A DNA stretch of 64,000 nucleotides from Azospira inquinata (GCF_018905915.1 NZ_CP064782.1:1674001-1738000), one strand, 5' to 3'; numbered from the stretch's first letter, positions 53,778-63,462 are shown. The notes: generated from the letters alone by a model not told the origin. Translations and numbers: made by a program.

Positions 53778-54298
53778 TGGTTCAACTCCTTCACCAGGGG
53801 CAGGATTTTCTTTTCCAGGGCTTCCGGGGTCACCGGGCCGATCTGCTTGTAGCGGATCACCCCCTGTTTATCGATCACATAGGTTTCCGGCACCCCATAC
53901 ACCCCGTAATTGATACCCACCCGGCCATCCTTATCCACGGCGGTGAGCTGGTAGGGGTCCCCCCGGTCCTTCAGCCAGGCCAGGGCGTCCGGGTTTTGGT
54001 CCTTATAGTCCATGCCGATCAGGGGCACCTGACCGCTGCGGGCCAGTTCCACCAGGATCGGGTGTTCTTCCCGGCAGGAGACGCACCAGGAGGCCCACAC
54101 ATTGAGGAGCCAGACCTTGCCTCGCATGTCCTTGGGGCTGAACTGCTGGCCCGGGGCCTGGAGTTGGGGCAGGGAGAAATCCGGGGCGGGCTTACCCACC
54201 AGGGGGGAGGGCACTTCCCGGGGGTCCAGGTTGAGGCCCACGGCCAGGAGCACCAGGAGGGCGACGAAACCAATCAGGGGCCAGAGGAATTTATTCAT
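53774..54298 (-). CDS. ccmG: Thioredoxin-like protein CcmG/DsbE
   Basis: Membrane-tethered thioredoxin-fold reductant for apocytochrome c. The 174-residue product has an N-terminal helix (residues about 4-22), the fold with WASWCVSCREEHP (C72-V-S-C75) and the cis-Pro segment YGVYGVPETYVIDKQG (GVPETY seen). The dipeptide between cysteines is Val-Ser, not the more usual Pro-Thr, and may affect redox potential. It is followed by ccmH with a four-base overlap. Confidence 0.94.
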   Translation of the reverse strand: MNKFLWPLIGFVALLVLLAVGLNLDPREVPSPLVGKPAPDFSLPQLQAPGQQFSPKDMRGKVWLLNVWASWCVSCREEHPILVELARSGQVPLIGMDYKDQNPDALAWLKDRGDPYQLTAVDKDGRVGINYGVYGVPETYVIDKQGVIRYKQIGPVTPEALEKKILPLVKELNQ

Positions 54299-54372
54299 GG
54301 AGGCTTACCTTCCAAGAGGATTCGGGGAGCCGCGCCCCGGGCCGAAGCCCGGAACGCGACCAGTCAGGGGGA

Positions 54373-56340
54373 TCAAGCCGTAGTCCGGGGCGAACGCCGG
54401 TTCCGGTAGCGCCGGTCGGAGATGGCCACCAGACCGCCCAGGGCCATGAGCACGCAGCCAGCCCAGATCCAATCCACAAAGGGCTTGTAATAGACTCGCA
54501 CGGCCCAGGCCCCTTCCGGCTGGGACTTGTCGATGGGCTCGCCCAGGGAGACATACACGTCCCGGAGCAGACCGGCGTCAATGGAGGCTTCCGTCATGGG
54601 CATGGCGGAGGAAGCGTAATTGCGTTTTTCCGGCCGCAGCTGGGCCACCATGGTGCCGTTGCGGAAGACTTCCACCTCACCCTGCTGGGCCTGGTAGTTG
54701 GGCCCTTGAATGGTGCGGATGCCCTGGAACTTGAACTGGTAGCCGGCCACTTCCGTGGTATCGCCTTCGGCCATTTTCACGTCGCTTTCCACCTCGTAAC
54801 CCTTCACCAGGCTGACCCCCACGATGAAGGCGGCTACCCCCAGGTGGGCCAGGTGCATGCCCAGGAAATTACGGGGCTGGCGGGCCAGGGCAGCCACCCA
54901 GCTATCCTGCCCCCGGGTGGCCTGTACCCGTTGGTAGATATTGAGCAGGGTGCCCAGGAGTATCCAGGCGGCCAGGAGAATGCCCAGGGCCACCAGGGCG
55001 GACCAGCGGCCATAGGCCAGGGGCACCAGGGCCCCCACGATAATGGCGGCCACCAGGGCCCAGCGCAGCACCCGGATTAGTTCGGGAATGCTGGCGGCCT
55101 TCCAGCGGGCAAAGGGGCCCACCGCAACGAGGAAAGCCACGGGCACCATGAGGGGCACGAACACGGCGTCAAAGTAGGGGGGGCCCACAGAAATTTTGCC
55201 GAAGCCCGTGGCGTCCATAATCAGGGGGTAGAGGGTGCCCAGGAGCACGGTGCCGCAGGTCACCACCAGCAGCACATTGTTGGTGAGCAGCAGGGATTCC
55301 CGGGACACCAGACCGAAGCGGCCCCCCAGGCCCACCTTGGGGGCGCGCCAGGCGAAGAGGGCGAGGGAGACGCCGATCACCAGGGCCAGGAAAATGAGGA
55401 TGAAGATGCCCCGCCGGGGATCGGTGGCGAAGGCGTGCACCGAGGTAAGCACCCCGGAACGGACCAGGAAGGTGCCCAGGAGGGAAAGGGAGAAGGCGCC
55501 GATGGCCAGCATCACCGTCCAGTTCTTGAAGCTGCCCCGTTTTTCCGTCACCGCCAGGGAGTGGATCAGGGCCGTGCCCACCAGCCAGGGCATGAAGGAA
55601 GCGTTTTCCACCGGGTCCCAGAACCACCAGCCGCCCCAGCCCAGTTCATAGTAGGCCCAGCCCGAGCCCAGGCAGATGCCCAGGGTGAGGAAAATCCAGG
55701 CGGCCAGGGTCCAGGGCCGGGACCAGCGGGCCCAGGCCGCATCCAGCTGGCCGGAGAGGAGGGCGGCCACGGCAAAGGCGTAGGCCACGGAAAAGCCCAC
55801 ATAGCCCATGTAAAGCATGGGGGGATGGACCACCAGCCCCGGGTCCTGCAACAGGGGATTCAAATCCCGGCCTTCCGCCACGGCGGGCAAGAGGCGCAGG
55901 AAGGGGTCGGAGGTGGTGAGGATGAAGAGCAGGAAGCCGGCGGCTACCAGGCCCAGCACCCCGATTACCCGGGCCACCATGGCGTCCGGCAGCTGGCGGG
56001 AGAAGAAGGTGACGGCCAGGGTCCACAGGGAGAGCATGAGGGACCAGAGCAGCAGGGAGCCTTCATGGCCGCCCCACACCGCCGCTACCTTGTAGGCCGT
56101 GGGCAGGAGGGAATTGGAGTTTTCCGCCACATAGACTACGGAAAAGTCGCTTTGCACAAAGGCGATGGTGAGGCAGGCGAAGGCCACCACCACCATCAGG
56201 GTCTGGGACCGGGCGGCGGGACGGGCCAGGGCCATCCAGGCCACCTGGCCCCGATGGGCGCCCGCCAGGGGCAGGATGCCTTGCACCAGGGCCAGGCAGA
56301 AAGCGAGGATCAGGGCGAAATGCCCAATTTCTGGAATCAT
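54373..56340 (-). CDS. ccmF: Heme lyase subunit CcmF
   Basis: Large membrane protein that attaches heme to apocytochrome c with CcmH/CcmI. The 655-residue product has about 15 predicted helices and the heme-handling WWD motif in GWGGWWFWDPVENASFMPWL, with conserved periplasmic loops and histidines. The gene is separated from ccmG by 74 nt and from ccmE by 25 nt. The C-terminal part has the expected beta-rich domain and a last helix (WIWAGCVLMALGGLVAI). Confidence 0.96.
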   Translation of the reverse strand: MIPEIGHFALILAFCLALVQGILPLAGAHRGQVAWMALARPAARSQTLMVVVAFACLTIAFVQSDFSVVYVAENSNSLLPTAYKVAAVWGGHEGSLLLWSLMLSLWTLAVTFFSRQLPDAMVARVIGVLGLVAAGFLLFILTTSDPFLRLLPAVAEGRDLNPLLQDPGLVVHPPMLYMGYVGFSVAYAFAVAALLSGQLDAAWARWSRPWTLAAWIFLTLGICLGSGWAYYELGWGGWWFWDPVENASFMPWLVGTALIHSLAVTEKRGSFKNWTVMLAIGAFSLSLLGTFLVRSGVLTSVHAFATDPRRGIFILIFLALVIGVSLALFAWRAPKVGLGGRFGLVSRESLLLTNNVLLVVTCGTVLLGTLYPLIMDATGFGKISVGPPYFDAVFVPLMVPVAFLVAVGPFARWKAASIPELIRVLRWALVAAIIVGALVPLAYGRWSALVALGILLAAWILLGTLLNIYQRVQATRGQDSWVAALARQPRNFLGMHLAHLGVAAFIVGVSLVKGYEVESDVKMAEGDTTEVAGYQFKFQGIRTIQGPNYQAQQGEVEVFRNGTMVAQLRPEKRNYASSAMPMTEASIDAGLLRDVYVSLGEPIDKSQPEGAWAVRVYYKPFVDWIWAGCVLMALGGLVAISDRRYRNRRSPRTTA

Positions 56341-56365
56341 GGGAACGGCTTTCGGTTACCGGGGG

Positions 56366-56857
56366 TTATTGGGGCTTGCCACCTTGGGGAGCGGCGCCGT
56401 CTTTGGCGGCTTTTTCGGCCGCCTTGGCCGCGCCCCGGGCATGGGCGTCATCCACCGCTTTTTTGGCTTCCGGCGGCATGTAGTTTTCGTCGTGCTTGGC
56501 CAGGACTTCCGAGGCAACAAACACCCCGTTTTCCAGCTTGCCCTGGGCCACCACCCCTTTACCTTCTTGGAACAGGTCGGGAAGGATGCCCTTGTAGCGC
56601 ACCGGGATGGATTTATCCGTATCGGTGACGATGAAGCTCATGGTCACTCCGTCTGCTTCCCGTTTCAGGGTGCCCTTTTCCACCAGACCGCCGATGCGGA
56701 AGGCCTTGCCTTCCGGGGCCTTGCCCGCCACCACGTCGGTGGGGGAAATGTAGAGGGCGATATTGCTGTTTAAGGCGTTCAGTACCAGGGCGGTGGCGCC
56801 CCCCAGAATGGCCAGGGCGGCCACGATCAGAACAATGCGTTTATGGCGGGTCTTCAT
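56366..56857 (-). CDS. ccmE: Heme chaperone CcmE
   Basis: Membrane-anchored periplasmic OB-fold chaperone that carries heme covalently bound to a histidine. The 163-residue product has one N-terminal helix (about residues 7-29), the family start [24 protein letters not shown] (YISPTDVV and RIGG are characteristic), and the heme-binding His122 in KHDENYMP with Tyr126, the HxxxY motif. Its ATG overlaps the ccmD stop by four bases. Confidence 0.95.
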   Translation of the reverse strand: MKTRHKRIVLIVAALAILGGATALVLNALNSNIALYISPTDVVAGKAPEGKAFRIGGLVEKGTLKREADGVTMSFIVTDTDKSIPVRYKGILPDLFQEGKGVVAQGKLENGVFVASEVLAKHDENYMPPEAKKAVDDAHARGAAKAAEKAAKDGAAPQGGKPQ

Positions 56858-57054
56858 TCCGGAGTCCTTTCCCCTGACTGTTCCCGGGCTTCCGCCGCCA
56901 GCTGGCGCCGCAACCGGGCGGTCAGGGCCCGGCGACGCCGGGCCAGCAGCAGGGGTTCGCCGATCAACATCAGGGCGGTGGCGCCGAAGGAGCCCCAGAC
57001 ATAGCCGGCGTAGCCCCCCATGGCGAGAAAATCATTGAGACTGTTCCAATGCAT
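56854..57054 (-). CDS. ccmD: Heme exporter protein CcmD
   Basis: Small single-helix membrane protein that releases holo-CcmE from the CcmABC complex. The 66-residue product starts [20 protein letters not shown] and has one helix (about residues 17-38) followed by a basic tail rich in Arg ([16 protein letters not shown]). Chosen start is the ATG at 57054; a longer in-frame frame runs into ccmC. It overlaps ccmE by four bases. Confidence 0.92.
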   Translation of the reverse strand: MHWNSLNDFLAMGGYAGYVWGSFGATALMLIGEPLLLARRRRALTARLRRQLAAEAREQSGERTPE

Positions 57055-57074
57055 GGTCGTTCCTTCCCCCGGGC

Positions 57075-57824
57075 TTAAGGCCGGGGCAGCAGCAGTTGCC
57101 GCACCCACTCCGTGTGCCGTTCCCGTTCCAGCATGATGACCCGCACCCGGGCCAGGACCACCGCAATGGTGTACATCCAGAAGCACAGGGCCAGGAGCAG
57201 CATGCCCCAGAGCATGGTGGCGGCCATGGAGGGGGACTTGGTGAGGGAGACGGAAGCGCCCTGGTGCAGGGTGTTCCACCATTTCACCGAGAAATAGATG
57301 ATGGGCACATTGACTACCCCTACCAGGGCCAGCACGGCCCCGGCCTTGTCCGCCCGGCGCGGGTCGTCAATGGCGGACTGGAGGGCGATAAAGCCGATGT
57401 AGAGGAAGAGCAGGATCAGTTCCGAGGTGAGCCGGGCGTCCCACACCCACCAGGTGCCCCACATGGGCTTGCCCCAGAGGGCGCCGGTCCACAGGGAGAG
57501 AAAGGCGAAAAAGGCGCCGGTCGGCGCCAGGGCGGTGGCCATCATGCCCGACAGCCGGGTATTGAAGGCCAGACCCAGCCCGGCCCAGAAGGCCATGACC
57601 AGATAGATGAACATGCTCATCCAGGAGGCGGGCACGTGCACAAAAATGATCCGGTAGCCTTCCCCCTGCTGGAAGTCCGTGGGGGCGACGAACAGGCCCA
57701 GCCACAGCCCCCAGGCGCCGAACACCACGGCCAGGGCGGCGAAATAGGGAATCAGCCGGCCCGCCAGGGGGTAGAAGGTGGCGGGGGAGGAGAACTTGAA
57801 CCAGTTGATCAGTCGGTTGTTCAT
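57075..57824 (-). CDS. ccmC: Heme exporter permease CcmC
   Basis: Membrane protein that loads heme onto CcmE. The 249-residue product has six predicted helices and the WWD-type heme motif GTWWVWDARLTSELIL, flanked by conserved histidines (VHVPASWMS and WWNTLHQGASVSL). It lies 20 nt upstream of ccmD and 42 nt downstream of ccmB in the ccmABCDEFGHI order. Confidence 0.96.
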   Translation of the reverse strand: MNNRLINWFKFSSPATFYPLAGRLIPYFAALAVVFGAWGLWLGLFVAPTDFQQGEGYRIIFVHVPASWMSMFIYLVMAFWAGLGLAFNTRLSGMMATALAPTGAFFAFLSLWTGALWGKPMWGTWWVWDARLTSELILLFLYIGFIALQSAIDDPRRADKAGAVLALVGVVNVPIIYFSVKWWNTLHQGASVSLTKSPSMAATMLWGMLLLALCFWMYTIAVVLARVRVIMLERERHTEWVRQLLLPRP

Positions 57825-57866
57825 GCTTGGCCTCGAAGGGCGGCCGCCCGGTGGGTCATGGTGGGG

Positions 57867-58535
57867 CTACTCCAGGGAAATGCGCAGGGCGGCGGCGCTG
57901 GCCCAGGGGGCCAGTACCAGGCTCCCCCCCAGGATGGCGCCGAGGAGGGACAGGTGGGCTTGGGGCCCCAGGCCCGTCACCGCTGCATCCACGGCACCGG
58001 CGCCGAAAATCAGCACGGGAATATACAGGGGAAGGACCAGCAGGGATACCAGCACCCCGCCGCCCCGCAGGCCCAGGGTGAGGGCCGCGCCGATGGCACC
58101 GATGGCGGAAAGGGCCGGGGTGCCCAGGAGCAGGGCCAGGGTGAGGATTTCCAGGGCCTCCCCGGAAAGATCGAACTGGAGCCCCAGGACCGGGGCCAGC
58201 AGGGTCAGGGGCAGGCCGGTGGTGAGCCAGTGGGCCAGGGTTTTGCCCAGCACCACCAGGGTCAGGGGCTGGGGCGTGAGCACCAGCTGTTCCAGGGTGC
58301 CGTCCCGGTAATCGTCCCCGAACAGGCGGGGCAGGGTGAGCTGGGTGGCCAGCAGGGCGGCGACCCACAGTACCCCGGGGGCCAGCTTGCGCAGCAGGTC
58401 CATTTCCGGACCAATACCCAGGGGGAAGAGGCTGACCACGATAATGAAGAAAAACAGGGCGGAGACCAGATCGGCCTGGCGCCGCAGGGCGAGCTTCAGA
58501 TCCCGGGCGATGACGGTGAAGACGATGTTCAGCAT
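57867..58535 (-). CDS. ccmB: Heme exporter permease CcmB
   Basis: Integral membrane subunit of the CcmAB ABC transporter. The 222-residue product has six predicted helices and starts MLNIVFTVIARDLKLALRR. It shows LPRLFGDDYRDGTLEQLVLT, a cytoplasmic loop segment typical of the family, of which FGDDYRDGTLEQL is diagnostic. The ATG at 58535 overlaps the end of ccmA by seven bases. The true start is preferred over a longer frame that reads through ccmA. Confidence 0.94.
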   Translation of the reverse strand: MLNIVFTVIARDLKLALRRQADLVSALFFFIIVVSLFPLGIGPEMDLLRKLAPGVLWVAALLATQLTLPRLFGDDYRDGTLEQLVLTPQPLTLVVLGKTLAHWLTTGLPLTLLAPVLGLQFDLSGEALEILTLALLLGTPALSAIGAIGAALTLGLRGGGVLVSLLVLPLYIPVLIFGAGAVDAAVTGLGPQAHLSLLGAILGGSLVLAPWASAAALRISLE

Positions 58536-59152
58536 GGGGCCCCCAGGGTCAGGCTGCGCACCGCTCCGGCGGGAATATCCACCGCCTGGTGGGTGGTCAT
58601 CACCGCCAGTCCGCCCCGTTGCAGGTGGCCGCCGATAAGCCCGGCCACCATGTCCACCGCCGCCACGTCCAGGGCCACAAAGGGCTCGTCCAGCACCCAC
58701 AGGGCGTGCCGGTCGTGGATCAGGCGGGCCAGCCCGACCCGGCGCTTCTGGCCCTGGGACAGGTATTTGGCCTGCAAATCTTCCCGTCCTCCCAAACCCA
58801 CCCGGGCCAGGGCATCCAGGGCTTCCTCTTCCGTCAGGCGGACCCCCGCCAGGCGGGCGCCGGAAAGGAGGTTTTCCAGGGGGGTGAGTTCTTCCTTGAT
58901 GGCGTTGTGGTGGCCCAGGTAGCACAGCTCGGCCCGGTAATCCTCGGCCAGCTGGCGCACCGGTTCGCCCCGCCAGCGGATTTCCCCGGCGGCGGGCTGG
59001 GCCAGACCCACGATCATGCGCAGCAGGCTGGTCTTGCCCGCCCCGTTACGGCCCTGGAGATAGAGCAGTTCCCCGGCGTCCACGCGGAAATCCACGCCGG
59101 CGAACAGGCGTCGGTCGCCGCGCACACATTCCAATTGGGAGGCTTCCAGCAT
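58529..59152 (-). CDS. ccmA: Cytochrome c biogenesis ATP-binding protein CcmA
   Basis: ATPase subunit of the heme release complex. The 207-residue product has Walker A LQGRNGAGKTSLLRM, the signature YLSQGQKRRVGLARL, Walker B LWVLDEPFVALD and the switch His in VMTTHQAVD. ATG at 59152 matches the family start (MLEASQLECVRGDR). It is the first gene of the ccm operon, with the 309-bp gap upstream holding its promoter and that of the divergent HD-methyltransferase gene. Confidence 0.95.
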   Translation of the reverse strand: MLEASQLECVRGDRRLFAGVDFRVDAGELLYLQGRNGAGKTSLLRMIVGLAQPAAGEIRWRGEPVRQLAEDYRAELCYLGHHNAIKEELTPLENLLSGARLAGVRLTEEEALDALARVGLGGREDLQAKYLSQGQKRRVGLARLIHDRHALWVLDEPFVALDVAAVDMVAGLIGGHLQRGGLAVMTTHQAVDIPAGAVRSLTLGAPC

Positions 59153-59461
59153 GGGGAGAGAAGGGGGGACTAGCCGTGGCAAGGAGAAGGCCGGATTTTA
59201 GCCTTGGATCGGGCAGAAGCAAAATCCGGGAAAGCTTGTTACATCCGGCGGTGCGGGCTTTTTGCCGGTCCCGGGCCCGGCGGGGGAAGAGGGGGGCGCC
59301 TGGGGCGCCCTGTCCGCCTCCCTTTTTCCTTCCCTTCTGGCCTCCGTGCCCCCGACCCCAGGGAGGCGCGGGAAGGGCGGAGCCCGGGGGCGGGCCGGGC
59401 GGCTGACGCGGGGGCCGGAACGTGCTTAACTTTACCGTTTGGCTCAAGGGAAACAAGGCAA
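59153..59461. other. Divergent intergenic region upstream of ccmA and the HD/methyltransferase gene
   Basis: This 309-bp gap is GC-rich in its middle and AT-richer at the ends. I see no clear -10/-35 pair, RNA gene or coding frame. It should contain promoters for both directions. Confidence 0.5.
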
Positions 59462-60682
59462 ATGGCAGCGAATATGGAAGCCCTGGCCGCCTTTCTGGTG
59501 GAGGCGGACAAGCTCAAAGGGGTGACCCGGGCCGGGTACCTGTGCACCGGGGAGCGCCACGAAAATTCGGCGGAACACAGCTGGCATCTGGCCCTGGGCC
59601 TGGTGACCCTGGCCCGGGAACTGGACCTGCCCCTGGACTTACCCAAGGCCCTGACCATGGCCCTGATCCACGACCTGTGCGAGATCGACGCCGGGGACAC
59701 GCCGGTGTACAGCCAGCGGGCCGACCAGCATCAGGCGGAAGCCCGGGGCGTGGCCCGGCTGGCCGGTTTCGGCCTGAAATTCGGCCCGGAACTCCAGGCC
59801 CTGTGGCAGGAATACGAAGCCCAGGAAAGCCGGGAGGCCCGCTGGGTCAAGGTGCTGGACCGGCTCCTGCCCTTTCTCAGCAATCTCGCCACCCAGGGCC
59901 GTTCCTGGCAGGACTGGTCCGTACGTCGCTCCCAGGTGCTGGCCCGCAATCAGGTGATTGCCCAGCAGGCCCCGGAAATTTACGCCTGGTTGGTGCAACG
60001 TCTGGACGAGTGTGTTGCCCAAGGCTGGTTGTTACCCGATGAGGAAAATACCGTGACCCGAGACTTTTTCGCCCACAAAGCCGCCGCCTTCGACCAGGGC
60101 GGCCATCGCACGGACAACGTGGCCAACATCGCCCGGGCCATCCAGGCCGCCGTGCCCCTGGCCCCCGCCATGCATCTCCTGGATTTCGGCTCCGGCACCG
60201 GCCTGCTTCTGGAAGCCCTGGCGCCCCAGGTGGGCCGCTTTACCGCCATTGACCAGTCCGCTGCCATGAACGCCCAGCTGGAGCGAAAACGGGCCGCCCT
60301 GCCCTGCGCCCTCACCCTGGTGGCGGCAGACCTGGAAGGGGACTGGTCCGCCGTCCTGGCGCCGGAGGAGGGGGGCGACGCCGGTTTTGACGGGGTAGTT
60401 TCCTCCATGACCCTGCACCACATCCGGGACGTGCCCGCCCTGCTGGCCAAGCTCCATGGGGTTACCCGCCCCGGCGGTTTCCTCGCCGTGGCCGACCTGG
60501 ATACGGAAGACGGCAGCTTCCACCAGGAAGATACGGGGGTGTTCCACACCGGCTTCGACCGGGACTGGCTGGCCAAGGCCGCCCGGGACGCGGGCTTCCT
60601 CCAGGTGGCGGTGACGGACGCCAGCGTGGTGCACAAACCCCAGGGGGACTACCCGGTGTTCCTGCTCACCGCTCGGCGTTAG
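59462..60682 (+). CDS. Fusion of an HD-domain phosphohydrolase and a class I SAM methyltransferase
   Basis: A single 406-residue frame joins two enzymes. Residues about 1-185 are an HD_3 (YfbR/HDDC2-like) domain, a type that includes 5'-deoxynucleotidases, with H33 and H39 in the ENSAEHSW block, H70-D71 in MALIHDLCEIDAGDT and D133 in KVLDRLLPFL. Residues about 200-406 are a Rossmann methyltransferase with the SAM motif LLDFGSGTGLLLEAL (residues 239-253) and SMTLHHIRD. A GTG at 60053 (residue 198) with GAGG upstream could allow separate translation of the methyltransferase. The start at 59462 has only a weak site (AAGGCAA). Target is unknown. It stands between ccmA and hydrogenase maturation genes. 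Confidence 0.85.
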   Translation: MAANMEALAAFLVEADKLKGVTRAGYLCTGERHENSAEHSWHLALGLVTLARELDLPLDLPKALTMALIHDLCEIDAGDTPVYSQRADQHQAEARGVARLAGFGLKFGPELQALWQEYEAQESREARWVKVLDRLLPFLSNLATQGRSWQDWSVRRSQVLARNQVIAQQAPEIYAWLVQRLDECVAQGWLLPDEENTVTRDFFAHKAAAFDQGGHRTDNVANIARAIQAAVPLAPAMHLLDFGSGTGLLLEALAPQVGRFTAIDQSAAMNAQLERKRAALPCALTLVAADLEGDWSAVLAPEEGGDAGFDGVVSSMTLHHIRDVPALLAKLHGVTRPGGFLAVADLDTEDGSFHQEDTGVFHTGFDRDWLAKAARDAGFLQVAVTDASVVHKPQGDYPVFLLTARR

Positions 60683-60768
60683 GGGCGGTTGAGGGCTTGC
60701 CCGTTTGTCCCCACCGCCGGGGCGGGTAACATGCAGGCTCCTCTGTATTCACTGCCTGGGAGGCGGGC

Positions 60769-61830
60769 GTGACTTCTTCCTTGCCTGAAAATCGATTGGA
60801 ACTGGCCCTGGCCTGGGGGGACGGTGCCATTACCGGCGCCCGGGTGGCCGCCGGACGGCCCCTGGCGGCCCGCCTGCTTAACGGGCGGCCCGTGGGAGAG
60901 GCCCTGGCCCTGGTGCCCCGGCTCTTCAGCCTGTGCGGCACGGCCCAGGGGGTGGCGGCCCGGGTGGCCCTGGAAGCGGCCCTGGGCCTGCGTCCCCGTC
61001 CTGATGAACGGCATCAGCGGCTGGTGGGCCTGTGGCGGGAAGTGGTGGGGGAACACCTGTGGCGGCTGGCCCTGGATTGGCCCCGTTGGTTCGGCACCGG
61101 GCCTAGGCTGAATGATTTTCCCGTCTGGCGCTGCCATCTGCTCCAGGGCCAGGCCCTGGAGGGGGCGGCCCTGCCCGTCTGGGCAGATTTTCGGGAAGGG
61201 GCGGCGGCCCTGCCCGCCCTGGCGCCCTCTCCGGTCCAGCCCCTGCCCGGGATGGATCTGGGGGAATGGGCGGACTTTCTCCTGCCCGTGTGGCTGGCAG
61301 GGGGCTGGGAAGAGGTGGCGGCGGCCCCGGCCTTGTCCGAGGGGGCGGTGGAAACCGGCCCCCTGGCCCGCCTTCTGGGCGGTTCGGAGGACGGGGCGGC
61401 AGCCCAGGAAATCCGCCAGTTGTGGGACCAAGGCCGCCGTCCGGCGGCCCGGCTGGCGGCCCGCTGCGCCGAACTTACCCGACTGGCGGCCCAGGCCCCG
61501 GATCAGGGCCTGCCCCCGGACTGGGTGGGAGGCGCCAACCTGGGGTCGGGCACGGGTCTGGCCCGGGTGGAAACGGCCCGGGGGCCCCTGCTGCACATTT
61601 TGCAGGTGAAGGACGAGCGCATTCTCCACTACGGCATCATCGCCCCCACGGAATGGAATTTTCATCCCCAGGGGGCCTTCATCACGGACGTAACGGGCCT
61701 TCAGGCGCCGGACCGGGAGGCTGCCCGCCATCTGGCGGAAGGTCTGGCCCTGTCCCTGGACCCCTGCGTGGAGTGGTCCCTGACCTGGGATGAGGGCGGG
61801 GAAGCTCCCCGGGGAGGCCGCCATGCATGA
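60769..61830 (+). CDS. HupK/HoxV-like [NiFe]-hydrogenase assembly protein
   Basis: A 353-residue protein that resembles a degenerate [NiFe]-hydrogenase large subunit, as in HupK/HoxV, which assist cluster assembly as a scaffold. Only single cysteines remain where the catalytic subunit has CxxC pairs: LFSLCGTAQG near residue 55 and SLDPCVEW near the end. In between, the segment WNFHPQGAFITDV is the large-subunit-like proximal part. The start is GTG at 60769 with GGGAGG upstream. It overlaps hypA by eight bases. The name is by similarity of pattern, so the confidence is moderate. Confidence 0.75.
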   Translation: MTSSLPENRLELALAWGDGAITGARVAAGRPLAARLLNGRPVGEALALVPRLFSLCGTAQGVAARVALEAALGLRPRPDERHQRLVGLWREVVGEHLWRLALDWPRWFGTGPRLNDFPVWRCHLLQGQALEGAALPVWADFREGAAALPALAPSPVQPLPGMDLGEWADFLLPVWLAGGWEEVAAAPALSEGAVETGPLARLLGGSEDGAAAQEIRQLWDQGRRPAARLAARCAELTRLAAQAPDQGLPPDWVGGANLGSGTGLARVETARGPLLHILQVKDERILHYGIIAPTEWNFHPQGAFITDVTGLQAPDREAARHLAEGLALSLDPCVEWSLTWDEGGEAPRGGRHA

Positions 61831-62170
61831 AATGTCCCTGGCGGAAGGGGTGTTGCAGATCGTGGAAGACGCGGCCAAGGGTCCCCAGGGCTTTGCCCGG
61901 GTCAAGGCGGTGGTGCTGGAAATCGGCCGCCTTTCCTCCGTGGAGCCCGAGGCCATGGCCTTCTGCTTTGAGGCGGTGAGCAAGGGCACGGTGGCGGACG
62001 GGGCCCGGCTGGAAATCGTGGAGGTGCCGGGCCGGGGCCTGTGCCTCAATTGCGGCCAGGAAGTGGCCCTGGATCAGGTGTACGACCCCTGTCCCGCCTG
62101 CGGCGGCTATCCGGTTCAACCCATCAGCGGCACGGAAATGCGGGTGCGGGAACTGGAAGTGGATGACTGA
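61823..62170 (+). CDS. hypA: Hydrogenase nickel incorporation protein HypA
   Basis: Nickel metallochaperone that works with HypB to load Ni into the hydrogenase large subunit. The 115-residue product begins MHEMSLAEG, with nickel-binding H2 and the conserved E3. The zinc site is formed by C74, C77, C90 and C93 (LCLNCG ... CPACGG). It overlaps the HupK/HoxV-like gene by eight bases and is separated from hypB by 221 bp. Confidence 0.96.
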   Translation: MHEMSLAEGVLQIVEDAAKGPQGFARVKAVVLEIGRLSSVEPEAMAFCFEAVSKGTVADGARLEIVEVPGRGLCLNCGQEVALDQVYDPCPACGGYPVQPISGTEMRVRELEVDD

Positions 62171-62391
62171 GCCGTACCCCTCGGCCGCCCTCGGGCCCGG
62201 CCCCCGCCGGGTGGGGAAGGCCGTGGGACGGTCTTTCCCGACCCGGCGGGTTTATTCCGAAAGAATGGGGGCGGCGATTCCGCCCCATGCTCTTGGCAAA
62301 TCCTTGGCCGATCAGGGGAAAAAGCCAGGGCGGCCAGGGGAAAATTTCGGCCAAAACGCCTAAAATTACCCCTCCCCTAGGAGAAAAAAAC

Positions 62392-63462
62392 ATGTGCACC
62401 ACTTGCGGTTGCGGTGAGGGCGAAGCCCGGATTGAAGGCGAGGCCCTCCACCCCCACGATCATTCCCACCCCCATACCCACGGGGATGATCCCCATTGGC
62501 ACGTCCATGCAGACGGCACGGCCCACAGCCACGCTCCCTCGCCGGAGGTGGCGGAACAGGCCCACGATCATGACCACGGTCACAGCCATGAGCACGATCA
62601 CGGCCACGACCATGCCCACAGCCATGACCATTCCCATGGCGAAGGCCAGCTCAATTACGGCAGCGGCCCGGCGGGGGCCCACGCCCCGGGGATGAGCCAG
62701 TCCCGCATGGTGCAGATCGAAAAGGACATCCTTTCCAAGAACGATGCCTATGCGGCCCGCAACCGGCAGCAGCTGGGGGAAAAGGGGGTGCTGGCCCTGA
62801 ATTTGGTGTCCAGCCCGGGTTCGGGCAAGACCACCCTGCTCTGCCGCACCGTGGAAGCCTTGCGGGGCAAGGTGCCGGTGGCGGTGGTGGAAGGGGATCA
62901 GCAGACCAGTTTCGACGCGGACCGTATCCGGGCCACCGGAGCCCCGGCCTTGCAGATCAATACGGGCAAGGGCTGCCACCTGGACGCCCACATGGTGGGC
63001 CATGCCCTGGAACAGCTGAAGGTGGCGGAGGATAGCCTGCTGCTGGTGGAAAACGTGGGCAATCTGGTCTGTCCCGCCGCCTTTGACCTGGGGGAAGCGG
63101 CCAAGGTGGTGATCCTTTCCGTCACGGAAGGGGAGGACAAGCCCCTCAAATATCCGGACATGTTCCGGGCCGCCCAGCTCATGCTCCTTTCCAAATGCGA
63201 CCTGCTGCCCCATCTCCAGTTTGATGCGGATCAGGCGGAAGCCTATGCCCGCCGGGTCAATCCCCAGTTGGAAGTGATCCGTCTTTCCAGCACCACCGGG
63301 GAAGGTTTCGGGGACTGGCTGGCCTGGATCGAAGGGGCCCTGGCGAAGGCCAAGGGCCAGCGCCAGGCTACGGTGGCCGGGCTCAAGGCCCGCATCGCCC
63401 AGCTGGAGGCCCAACTGGCCGCCCAGGGGGATGCCCCGTCTGCGCCCACGGCCTCCCGGTGA
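62392..63462 (+). CDS. hypB: Hydrogenase nickel incorporation GTPase HypB (His-rich)
   Basis: GTPase that stores and delivers nickel to the hydrogenase. The 356-residue product opens with the metal motif MCTTCGCG. From residue 20 to 82 it has a histidine-rich region with about 24 His alternating with Asp, Gly and Ser, suited for nickel storage. The GTPase core has the P-loop [14 protein letters not shown], the switch [15 protein letters not shown] and the metal site [11 protein letters not shown] (C195-H196). A C-terminal coiled-coil-like tail ([13 protein letters not shown]) is an addition. GGAGAAAAAAAC precedes the ATG at 62392. Confidence 0.96.
   Translation: MCTTCGCGEGEARIEGEALHPHDHSHPHTHGDDPHWHVHADGTAHSHAPSPEVAEQAHDHDHGHSHEHDHGHDHAHSHDHSHGEGQLNYGSGPAGAHAPGMSQSRMVQIEKDILSKNDAYAARNRQQLGEKGVLALNLVSSPGSGKTTLLCRTVEALRGKVPVAVVEGDQQTSFDADRIRATGAPALQINTGKGCHLDAHMVGHALEQLKVAEDSLLLVENVGNLVCPAAFDLGEAAKVVILSVTEGEDKPLKYPDMFRAAQLMLLSKCDLLPHLQFDADQAEAYARRVNPQLEVIRLSSTTGEGFGDWLAWIEGALAKAKGQRQATVAGLKARIAQLEAQLAAQGDAPSAPTASR

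Noticed and set aside
57096..58922. Plus-strand frame of 608 codons opposite ccmC, ccmB and ccmA
   Set aside because: Gln/Gly/His-rich shadow product; the minus strand encodes the intact ccm genes.
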